From Limisphaerales bacterium (lineage in GTDB: Bacteria > Verrucomicrobiota > Verrucomicrobiia > Limisphaerales > SXTU01), in contig WRPG01000028.1 in NCBI GenBank assembly GCA_009773355.1, forward strand, positions 1 to 61,087: a stretch of 61,087 bases of DNA, written 5' to 3'. Positions 35,528 to 44,000 of the stretch are shown piece by piece. A program made the translations under genes and the position numbers. How positions within the stretch are numbered: position 1 is the first letter of the stretch; each line of letters starts with the position of its first letter. The notes beneath the pieces are model-generated. The model had not been told where the DNA came from. It did no database searches and saw only the letters and a program-made list of their open reading frames with translations.

Positions 35528-37512
35528 AGGCTGCGGCCACCTGCAATGGCTAATGGCCGTTGCGCATCCTCCTTGCCCGCTGCCCGCAGCGCCGCCGACA
35601 GCCGAACCAGCTCCGTGTCCAGCTCCGCCTGTTCTTCCGGTGACAACGCCTGCCGGCCATATCGGGTGGCGCAAAAAGCCGTGGTGACGCGCTCCACCGG
35701 CCCACGGACCGGCACCGGCTCGCCGCGCAGCCTGTCGAGGAACTCACGCGGTGTTTCGTGGGGTCGGCGCACCCGGCCGTGGCGCGCGAGCAGCCGCAGC
35801 ATCCGCCCGTAGGTGTCGCTCGCAAACCGCGCGGAGAGCGCCGCCGCATCCGCCCGCGACCCGCGCCGGGCACGGATGGCCCACCGGCGTTTCAGCCACG
35901 CGCCCAGGGCCACCGACGCCGCCAGTCCCAGCAACGGCGGCCCGAACCTGCGCGCCAAGTCGAGCACGCCGCCGAGACCTTGCGCGGAAACCTGGAAGAA
36001 GTTGCGCTGCGCTACGGCATCGAAGTTGACGATGTTCAAATACCAGATGACATCGAGCGCATCGAACAGCTCGGCGGGTTCCCAGCGCGGAGGCGGCAAC
36101 GTGGCGCGCGGTGTGGCATCGAACTGCACCCAGCCACGCTCCGCAAAGTGCGCCTCCACCCACGCGTGCGCGTCGCGCAGCCGCACGTCGCGCCAGCCGG
36201 AGAGCCAGTTGCGCTCGCCGGGCACGAAGCCGACGACCACGCGCGCGGGAACGCCCTGCATCCGCAGCAGGAGCGCGAGCGCGGAGGCGAAGCGCTCGCA
36301 GTGGCCGCGCCGTTCCCTGAGCAGGAATTCCTCCAGCGCGTTGAGCCGGCTGAGTTCCGGCGCGCCCAGCTCGTAGGTGAACGTGTCGCGCAAATGCGCT
36401 TCCAATCGGCGCGCTTGGGCGTGCGGATCGGTGGTGCCCGCCAGCAACTGCTCCGCCCACGCGCGGAGTTGCGGCGAGGGCGCGGGGTGGGCGAGGAGCC
36501 GCTCGCGCTGCCAGTCGCGCAGGTGCTCGGCGGGCGGGCGCGGGTTGACCCAGTATTCGTAGAGGTTGTTGCCGGAGTTCCACATCGCCTCGCAGACGAC
36601 GATGCCGTTCGCGTTCCGGCCGGGCGTGCGGAAGAAGCGGCCCGACACGCGCGCCGGATGACCATCCACCGGCAGCACGCGGTTCAGCGCGGCGACGTCC
36701 TTCACGCGCACGCGGCGGTGCCGGTGGCCGGCCAGCCACGAAGGCGAGGTGTTCGCCAGCGGCAGCCAGGGCAGGCCCGCGTCCGGTTTCCACTGGCGGC
36801 CGTCGAAGTCTGTCAGCGCCATCATGCGCAGGTAGCCGACCTCGTTGGCTTCGACCTGCAACAAGAGCTTGCCGGAGTTCGCCGCCCCGCCGCGCGACGG
36901 GTCGAGCACGGAATCCAGCGCGCCGCCCGGCAAGCCCCCGCCCGGCAACCGCGCCGCCAGCGGCGTGCCGAGAAATCCGCGCGGCACGAGCACGAAGACC
37001 GCGATCATCACGGCGAGGATGGCCACGGCGCTGGCAAACCCGACGCGCGGCAGCTTCATCGGTGCGGCCGGCGCACTGGCGAAGGATTCGGCCTCCAATT
37101 CCAGCAAGGCCTTCGGCAGCAGCACGAGCGTCGCAATGAGGATGAGGATGAACCGGTGGTCGAGGATGACCGTGCAGGCGACGGCGAGGTGGCCGCTGGC
37201 GACGATGAGTGAGAAAAGCTTTTCACGCCGGTCCAGCGGGCGCATGAGCCGCAGCGCCTGCAGCAGCGTCAGCCCGTGCCCGACGGCGAAGTGCGCGCTG
37301 ACGCCAAACGCGGGCGCGAGCTGCCACGCCAGCACGCCGCCGAGCACGATGGCCGCCATGTCCGCCGCCTGCCCGAGGTGCATTGGCCGCCGTGGCAACG
37401 TCAGGCAGACGACCCAGAGCAGCACGTTCAGCAGCGGCATCGCCACATCGTCCCACGACAGACCCTGGCAGATCAGGCCCAGCAGGATGAACTGGTGGCG
37501 CGCACTTCTCAC
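35521..37512 (-). CDS. Transglutaminase-like membrane protein (TgpA type)
   Basis: This 663-residue protein has several N-terminal membrane helices (LILLGLICQGLSWDD region, then AVAILAVMIAVFVLVPRGFL near residue 165), matching the DUF3488 region of TgpA-like proteins. The transglutaminase core follows with the catalytic Cys in RRGHCERFASALALLLRMQG near 395, His in LRDAHAWVEAHF and Asp in VQFDATPR. A C-terminal membrane helix (GPPLLGLAASVALGAWL) precedes a cytoplasmic DUF4129-like tail. The protease-like fold probably acts in the periplasm. Its start overlaps the stop of the upstream DUF58 gene by four bases, showing translational coupling. The DUF58/TgpA pair normally travels with a MoxR ATPase, which is absent here. 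Confidence 0.9.
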   Translation of the reverse strand: MRSARHQFILLGLICQGLSWDDVAMPLLNVLLWVVCLTLPRRPMHLGQAADMAAIVLGGVLAWQLAPAFGVSAHFAVGHGLTLLQALRLMRPLDRREKLFSLIVASGHLAVACTVILDHRFILILIATLVLLPKALLELEAESFASAPAAPMKLPRVGFASAVAILAVMIAVFVLVPRGFLGTPLAARLPGGGLPGGALDSVLDPSRGGAANSGKLLLQVEANEVGYLRMMALTDFDGRQWKPDAGLPWLPLANTSPSWLAGHRHRRVRVKDVAALNRVLPVDGHPARVSGRFFRTPGRNANGIVVCEAMWNSGNNLYEYWVNPRPPAEHLRDWQRERLLAHPAPSPQLRAWAEQLLAGTTDPHAQARRLEAHLRDTFTYELGAPELSRLNALEEFLLRERRGHCERFASALALLLRMQGVPARVVVGFVPGERNWLSGWRDVRLRDAHAWVEAHFAERGWVQFDATPRATLPPPRWEPAELFDALDVIWYLNIVNFDAVAQRNFFQVSAQGLGGVLDLARRFGPPLLGLAASVALGAWLKRRWAIRARRGSRADAAALSARFASDTYGRMLRLLARHGRVRRPHETPREFLDRLRGEPVPVRGPVERVTTAFCATRYGRQALSPEEQAELDTELVRLSAALRAAGKEDAQRPLAIAGGRSLN

Positions 37513-38633
37513 GCGACTTCCTCCATGCTGCGCCCGCTAAACCGCCAGACGGGCGCATCTGCGAAGTTCTCGCGCTCTGGCACTTTGGCCGGCAGGTAGA
37601 CACTGACGCTCCGCCCGCGTCGGCGAAGTTCCGCCACGGCCTCGCTCGCGGCTGGACTGGCCTGCGTGAGCACCAGATGCACGGCGGATTTCACCGAGAG
37701 CCGCTCGAACGCGCCGCGCAGGCGCTCGCGGTCCACGCTCCTTGGCTCGATGGGCAGCCGCGCGAGCCGGTCGAGGATTTCGTGGCCGTCGGCGAAGGGC
37801 GGGATCAAGTCCGGCTCCAGCACCGCGAGGTCGAGCCACTCGACGTGATGCCCGGCGTCCAGCGCGGCGAAGACCAGCGAGCCGGCGGCGCGCACGGCGT
37901 CGTCGAAGACCTTCGCGTCGCCGGAGGAGCCGCAGTCGAGCACGACAGCAACGCGGCCGGACAGTTCTTCATCAAAGACCTTCACCATCAGGCCGAGGCC
38001 CTTCGCGCTGCTCGCCCAGTGGATTTGCCGCAGCGAATCGCCGGCTTGGTGCGGGCGCACGCCACTGAACTGGTCCCCCGCGCCCGTCTGCCGATGTCCT
38101 CGAAACTTCCCGCCCACCATCACGTCGAAGCCCGCCGCGCGCGGAGCCGACACCGGATAAACCGCCGGATGCACCACAACCTCGCCCGCGAGCGCCAGCC
38201 GGCGCGCAACCTTCACGAGGCCGAACGGAAAGGCCGTCGCCAGCCGCAGCCGGTCATGGGCGAAGACGCCGCGCCGGTGGAACTGCAGCTCGGGAACCAC
38301 GCTCGCATCTTCGCCCGCCGCAAGTTGCGGCAGCTTGAACAAACGGCTCGCCGCCGACTCCGCCGCGATGAACGCAACCGGAAACTTGCCCGCGTTGCGC
38401 ACCTGCCACGGCTGGTTGAGGCGCTGCCCTTCGACGACGTGCGCCGTGCCCGGCGCGATGACTTCCAGCCGGCGCACCGCGCGCCAGGCGGAAACGAGGT
38501 TCACCGCGAAGCAGCCGAGAATGATCCCCGCCGGCGCGAGCAGCAGGCCGGATTGCGACGTGATGGACGCGCCGTAAAGGAGCGCCACGAGGCCGAGGAA
38601 GACCCAGCCGGCCGGGGTGATGCGCACGCTCAT
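37509..38633 (-). CDS. DUF58 domain protein
   Basis: This 374-residue protein has a two-helix N-terminal hairpin (AGWVFLGLVALLYGASITSQ and LLLAPAGIILGCFAVNLVSA), an Ig-like beta region and a C-terminal DUF58/vWA-like domain. The family signature GDQFSGVRPHQAGDSLRQIH, WASSAKG begins near residue 190, and VAVVLDCGSSGD lies near 225. DUF58 proteins usually work with MoxR ATPases and transglutaminase-like partners, perhaps as assembly or chaperone modules. It is the first gene of a two-gene operon with the transglutaminase protein, overlapping it by four bases. Confidence 0.9.
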   Translation of the reverse strand: MSVRITPAGWVFLGLVALLYGASITSQSGLLLAPAGIILGCFAVNLVSAWRAVRRLEVIAPGTAHVVEGQRLNQPWQVRNAGKFPVAFIAAESAASRLFKLPQLAAGEDASVVPELQFHRRGVFAHDRLRLATAFPFGLVKVARRLALAGEVVVHPAVYPVSAPRAAGFDVMVGGKFRGHRQTGAGDQFSGVRPHQAGDSLRQIHWASSAKGLGLMVKVFDEELSGRVAVVLDCGSSGDAKVFDDAVRAAGSLVFAALDAGHHVEWLDLAVLEPDLIPPFADGHEILDRLARLPIEPRSVDRERLRGAFERLSVKSAVHLVLTQASPAASEAVAELRRRGRSVSVYLPAKVPERENFADAPVWRFSGRSMEEVA

Positions 38634-38682
38634 CAGTTCCGGAGCGGGGAGCTCCGTCCCGGCATGGCAGCGGATGGTTGAA

Positions 38683-39180
38683 TCACAGTTTGAGGATCTC
38701 TTCCCGCAGCGCCGCGAGGTCGGGATCGTTCAGTGCGAGCCGCTTGATCTCGTCCCGCTCGCCGCGCGCGATGGCCTTGCGCAGCCATTGCTGCGCCTCA
38801 GTCGAATCGCCGAGCTGGCAGGCGTAGCAGGCGAGGTTGTAGGGAATCAGGCTGGCCTCGGGGAACTTCTTCACCGCCGGCAGCAGCGCCTCCCGCGCCT
38901 CCTGCGTGCGGCGCAGCTCGTGCAGGCTGTAGCTGCGGTCCACCCAGCCGGACATCCGGTCGGGCGCGGTCTGCAACTCCATCTCGGCGACGCGGAGCGC
39001 CTCGTCCCAATGCCGCTCCGCCGCGTGGACGCGCCACCAGACCTCCAGCACCGCCGGCCGGCAGGCATTCGCGGTGGAGACCTGCTGCAACTCCGCGCGC
39101 GCCTCGGCCGCCACATGCAAGTCCAGCCAGCCGAGCGCCGCGTTCACGAAGTGTTGGTCCGGATAACCCAGCGTGCTCAT
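38683..39180 (-). CDS. TPR-like protein
   Basis: I place the start at the Met at 39180 (MSTLGYPDQHFVNAALGWLD), giving 165 residues; a Met at 39216 adds twelve residues. The protein is made of helix pairs with tetratricopeptide spacing: GWLDLHVAAEARAELQQVS, HWDEALRVAEMELQTAPD, SYSLHELRRTQEAREALLPA and YNLACYACQLGDSTEAQQWL with KAI following. No signal peptide or other domain is seen. Such proteins mediate protein contacts. It lies just downstream-facing from the divergent carboxypeptidase gene and on the same strand as the DUF58 operon, 49 bases away. Confidence 0.82.
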   Translation of the reverse strand: MSTLGYPDQHFVNAALGWLDLHVAAEARAELQQVSTANACRPAVLEVWWRVHAAERHWDEALRVAEMELQTAPDRMSGWVDRSYSLHELRRTQEAREALLPAVKKFPEASLIPYNLACYACQLGDSTEAQQWLRKAIARGERDEIKRLALNDPDLAALREEILKL

Positions 39181-39256
39181 GCCAAGGGAATTAAACACGT
39201 CCGGGGCGCTTGGCAAAAAACTTTTCTGCGCCGAGGCCAGCGACTAGAACCTCGCC

Positions 39257-40882
39257 ATGCACTTCCCGCTGTGGCGAGCGTCCAACGCTCAACGTCCAAC
39301 ACTCAACGTTCAAAGCCCGAGGCCCAGCGGCCACCAATCACCCGTTGGAAGTTGGAAGTTGAGCGTTGGACGTTGGACGTTTCCCCACTTCCTCCTCTGT
39401 GCGTTCGTCGTGACCAGCGCCGCCGCGCCGGCTCCCACCAGCACCATCCCCACCCTCGCCGCGCTGCGCTCCAACCTCACCGCGCGCGTCGGGCATCCGC
39501 GCCTGGCCGCCGCGCAGCTCGGTGTGAAGATCATCTCGCTCGACACCGGCCAGACGCTCTTCGAGCACAATGCCGGCAAGCTCCTCAAGCCGGCGTCCAA
39601 CGCCAAGCTCTACACCGGCGCGCTGGCGCTTGACCGCCTTGGCCCGCAGTTCCGCATCCGCACTTCCTGCTACGCCGCCGCGAAGCCGGACGCGAACGGC
39701 ACGCTCGCGGGCGACCTGGCCATCTTCGGGCGCGGCGACTTCTCGATGGCCGCGCGTTTCCACGGCGGCGACTACGCGAAGGCGCTGGAGCCGCTCGTCA
39801 ACGCGCTGGCCGCCGCCGGGGTGAAACGCGTGACCGGTGACTTGGTCGGCGACGAGAGCTACTTCCGCGGCCCGCCCTACGGCAGCGCGTGGACGTGGGA
39901 CGACTTGAACTATTACTACGGCGCGGAGACTTCCGCGCTCACCCACGAGGACAACGTCGTGGACCTTGTCTTCAAGCCCGCCGCCGCACTCGGCCAGCCG
40001 CTCACGCTCATGACGAAGCCGGCGACGCAGTTCCTCCAGTTCATCAACCGCACGACCACGGGGACCAACGGCAGCAAGCGCGGCGTCGAGCTGTATCGCC
40101 CGCTGGCCCAGAGCACGGTTCACCTCCACGGCTCACTGCCCGCTGATGACAAGGGACTGACCGACGCCATGCCCGTCCCGCGCCCTGCGTTGTGGTTCAT
40201 CACTCAGCTCCGTGAGGCGCTCGTCAAGCGCGGCATCACCGTCGCGGGCCAGCTCCGCACGCGCGACTGGCTCGCCGCCGAGGCCGTGCCGGTGGACTAC
40301 GGCAAGCAGGTGGAAGTCGCCTTCACCGAGTCGCGCCCGATGACCGAGCTGGTCGAGAAGATGATGAAGCCCTCGCAAAACCTCTACGCGCAGTTGCTCC
40401 TGCTCCAAGTCGGTGCGCGCACGGCGAAACCGGGCCAGACCACGGAGGACGCCGGACTGGCGGAGATGCAGAAGTTTCTCGCCGAGGCCGGCGTGAAGCG
40501 CGGCTCCGTGCTGCTGGAGGAAGGCTCCGGCCTCTCGCGCGGCTGCCTGCTCATGCCGGAGGCGACGGCTCAACTCCTCCGGCACATGGACAAGCACCCG
40601 GCTGCCGCCGCTTACCGGGCGTCGCTGCCCATTGCGGGCGTGGACGGCACGTTGAAGTCGCGCTTCCACGGGACCGCCGCCGAGCGCAACGTCCTCGCGA
40701 AGACCGGCAGCCTCCGCTACGTCAGCAGCCTCTCCGGCCGCGTCACCACCGCCGCGCAGGAGCGCCTCGTCTTCAGCTTCATGCTCAACGCCTACGCCAG
40801 CACGACAGTGAGCGGCCGCGAAGTGATTGATGAACTCGCCGTGCTGCTCGCGAACTTCAGCGGGAAGTCGGGCGGGCCTTGA
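39257..40882 (+). CDS. dacB: PBP4-type D-Ala-D-Ala carboxypeptidase, repeat in N-terminus
   Basis: This 541-residue S13 peptidase trims or cuts peptidoglycan peptides in the periplasm. The active-site triad is complete: SxxK as Ser114-Lys117 in KPASNAKLYT, SxN near residue 373 in KPSQNLYAQ, and KTG at 482 in LAKTGSLRYV. The first 40 residues are the translation of a palindromic repeat (39279-39379): ASNAQRPTLNVQS and SPVGSWKLSVGRWTF. This places the export segment (PHFLLCAFVVTSAAAPAP) unusually far from the start. No good downstream start avoids the repeat, so the repeat probably forms an extended n-region. Whether export still works efficiently is unknown. Confidence 0.9.
   Translation: MHFPLWRASNAQRPTLNVQSPRPSGHQSPVGSWKLSVGRWTFPHFLLCAFVVTSAAAPAPTSTIPTLAALRSNLTARVGHPRLAAAQLGVKIISLDTGQTLFEHNAGKLLKPASNAKLYTGALALDRLGPQFRIRTSCYAAAKPDANGTLAGDLAIFGRGDFSMAARFHGGDYAKALEPLVNALAAAGVKRVTGDLVGDESYFRGPPYGSAWTWDDLNYYYGAETSALTHEDNVVDLVFKPAAALGQPLTLMTKPATQFLQFINRTTTGTNGSKRGVELYRPLAQSTVHLHGSLPADDKGLTDAMPVPRPALWFITQLREALVKRGITVAGQLRTRDWLAAEAVPVDYGKQVEVAFTESRPMTELVEKMMKPSQNLYAQLLLLQVGARTAKPGQTTEDAGLAEMQKFLAEAGVKRGSVLLEEGSGLSRGCLLMPEATAQLLRHMDKHPAAAAYRASLPIAGVDGTLKSRFHGTAAERNVLAKTGSLRYVSSLSGRVTTAAQERLVFSFMLNAYASTTVSGREVIDELAVLLANFSGKSGGP
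39279..39379. repeat. In-frame palindromic repeat at dacB start
   Basis: CGTCCAACGCTCAACGTCCA at the left is answered by TGAGCGTTGGACGTTGGACG at the right, with a core containing CCCAGCGGCC. The element lies in frame within the dacB coding region. Confidence 0.75.
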
Positions 40883-40892
40883 ACCGCCGCGC

Positions 40893-40990
40893 CGTGCCGG
40901 CGATTTGCAATCGCCGTCGGGCGTTTCCGATTGCTGGTTGCATCTCCGACTGACAAGCGGTCCTGACGGCGGTTGCAAACCGCCGGCACG
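40893..40990. repeat. REPIN between convergent genes
   Basis: The left CGTGCCGGCGATTTGCAATC, followed by GCCGTCGG, and the right GGCGGTTGCAAACCGCCGGC, followed by ACG, form two hairpins with inverted flanks. The same left and right halves appear at 43468-43537 inside the debranching gene. It may also act as a terminator for dacB and the debranching gene. Confidence 0.8.
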
Positions 40991-41002
40991 GGCTCCGGCG
41001 CG

Positions 41003-44000
41003 TCAGCCGTGTCGGCCAATCTGGAGTTCTTGCCACACGCGCAGCGCCTCCGTCGCGCCCCAGGCCTGCGCGTCGCAGCCGCGCTGGGTGTGCGGGGCGT
41101 CGCCGTCCACGATTTCGGGGAGCTGGCCGAGGCAGCCCTCGTTCAGCAGTTCGCTCGCGCTGCCGAGATAGGCGCGGGCGGCGGCGACGGCCTCAGGCGC
41201 GAGATCGTGGGCGCGGGCGAGGGCTTCGCAGAAGACGGGAAATGTCCAGGTCCACGCGGTGCCGTTGTGATAGGCGGGTTTGCGGCGAGTGTCTTCGTCG
41301 CCCTCGTAGCGGCCCCAGTAGGGATTCGCCGGGTCGTTGAGCAACTGCCCGCTTGCGCTGTAAATCGGCAGCGGCGGCGTGACGGGCAGCGGCGCAAGTG
41401 AACGCAGCGCGCCGGGCACAACGAGGTGGCGGAGCGCGGCGTCCACTGTGCGACGGGCGTGTTCGCCGCTCATCAGACCGAGGCTGATGGGGAACAGGCA
41501 GTTGCTCCGCAGCGCCTCGTCGCGCATAGCGTCGCGGGCGGAGATTCCGGGCTTGGCGAGCAGGCAGTCGGCGAACCAGCCCTGGTCCTCCAGCCAGAAC
41601 AACTCGTTCAGCGACGTCTCCGCGCGGGCGGCAAGTTCGCTCCAAGCCTCGCCGTCGGGCGCGACGCCGAGGCGGTCGAGCTGACGGAGGAGTCGAATCC
41701 AGAGTGCTTGAATCTCCACCGGGTAGCCTTCGCGTGGCGTGCCGGCGGGGTAGTTCGTGTCCATCCAGGTGAAGTGGCTCGGACTCCAGACCAGGCCGCT
41801 TGCAGTGTCCACGCGAATGCCGTTGGGCGTGCCGCGCAGGTAGCCGTTGGCGATGGTGCGCAGCACGTCGGCGAGGGTGCGGCCCGAGGCGTCCACGGGC
41901 GTGCCGCAGAACTCCGAAACCTTGAACCTTGAACCTTGAACCTTGAACTCCGCCTCGGCGAAGTCCTCGCACACGACGCCATACCACAGCGGCGCGTCGC
42001 TGGTGTCACGGTTGCTGGCGTTGTCGCCGTAGATGGCGTTGGGCAGCGTGCCGTTCTCCGCGAAGCGGCCGAATGTGATGAGGATTTGCCTCACCTCGTC
42101 GCGCAGGCCGGCGGCGAGCAGCCCGCGCGCGCAGATGAGCGTGTCGCGGCCCCAGTCGAGGAACCACGGGTAGCCGGCGATGACGGTCTTGCCCGCGTCG
42201 CGCCGCACGACGAACGCGCGGATGGCGCGGTTGAGCGCGGAGGCGAAGTCGGCTGGAGCGCGGACGCCCACGTCCGCAGCCGGGGTTGACACGGACGTGG
42301 GCGTCCGCGCTCCGGGTGCCACGGCGGGCACAGCCAGCAGTTCCAACTGCGCCTCCAACGGCGCGCTCTCGGTGATGAAGTCGAAGAGGGCGCGGGTTTT
42401 CGGCGCGCTGGTGGGGCGAGGCTCCGGCCGAGCCGGCGGCGCGGGCGGAGCTGCCACCCCTTCCGGCTCACCACGTCCCTCCGGCTCGGCGGGAGCCGGG
42501 CCCCACCGGGTTGGTGGCTGCGTCATCCGCCCCGCCTCCGTGAAGTGAAACCCGGCCAGATCAAACTGCTCTTCCGCCTCCGCGCTGGCGGCTAGCGTGA
42601 CCGCCTCGCCCTTGCGCAGCGGCAGTTCAAACCAGCCGGGACTGTAGGCATCGCCGCAGCCTTCCTGCCCGCGCGTGGCCTCCACGGGATGCGGCACGTT
42701 CACCGACCACTCGCCCTCGTGATGGTAGCGGCCCGCGTCGGCCCAGACCTTGAGTTGGCGGTCGGGTGCCGGCGTGAAGACGAAGCCGGCGCGGCCTTGG
42801 AGCGAGTGCGAGTTCGTGCCGAGGTGGTGTTCGGAGCCGGGGTTGCGCTTGGTCTCGCAGTGGAAGCTGCGGTCCTCGATTTCGAAACGAACGGTGAGGC
42901 TCACGCTGCACTCCGTCGGCAGCTCGCGGCCCAACGCGGGCGCGTGCGGTGGGCGGACGAAGCGCAGAAGCGTCGTGTTCCTGCCGGGCACCATGTCGGC
43001 GAGCAGGTGAATCTCCACGCTGCGGCCGTCGCCCGCGTTGGCGACGAACCGCCAGAGCGCCGGCGGGCCGGGCGTGAAGGCGACGAGGTTTTCGCCGTTG
43101 AGCGCGGTGATGAAGCCGTCGGCGTTCACCCACGCGCGCAGGCGCTTCACGAAGACGTGGCGGTCCACAGGGACGCTGGCGTGGAGGTTCGCGCCGAGGA
43201 CGCAGTCGTATTTCGAGCGGACGGTGCCGAGGTCCGCGCCGATGCGGGCCATCGCACCGGAGCCGTTGGTGAGCAGGGCGAGGGCGGAGGAGTAGTCAGT
43301 GATTAGTGACGAGTGATTAGTCGGCTCAGGCGGGAGGAAGCGGATGGTGCTGCTGACGGCGGCGGGCGTGGCGGCGAGCCGGTCGAGCGAGAGTGTGGCG
43401 TCGCCGATGAAGTGCTGTGGGGCGAAGCAGGCGACGTGGCCGTTCGTGGTGGGGATGGAGTCGGTGTGTGCCGGCGATTTGCAATCGCCGTCGGTGGACT
43501 GCGAATGCTCTGGGCGGCGGTTGCAAACCGCCGGCACGAGCGTCGCGCGGAACGGCACCGTGTCGCGCACCAGTAGCCAGTGGCCGGGCGGGACGAGCAG
43601 GATGCGCTTGGTGTCCGCGAGCGTCCACTCGACCACGGGCGCGTAGGGGCTGCCTTCGGACGGAGCGCGGCTCTCCGAGCCGCAGCCGGCGGCTTGCGCC
43701 GAAACATTCTCACTCGATGGGGCAACTCCGCTCACCGCTTGCTGCGGCTCGGAGAGCCGCGCTCCGGGGCGGTGGAGGGCAGCAAGAAAGGCTTTCGGGT
43801 CCGCGTCCACCTGTGCGGCCAGCTTCCGCCAGTTCGTCGCGCCGAGCTGCTCGATGGGCTTCGCTTGCGCGAGTGCGGTAAGAGCAAAAGCGGCTTGAGC
43901 ACGGGCGCGACGGTAGGCTTCCCCGTGCAGCCCGATGGGTTTTTCCGTGGCGCTGAGGCAGTGCGCGGTTCCGGCGCTGAGGGTGAAGGTAATTTTCCCG

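Noticed and set aside
41913-41950. Possible CRISPR-like or microsatellite array (AACCTTG words)
   Set aside because: Only about four seven-base units with no spacers; it lies in frame in a gene. No CRISPR array or cas gene is present in the window.
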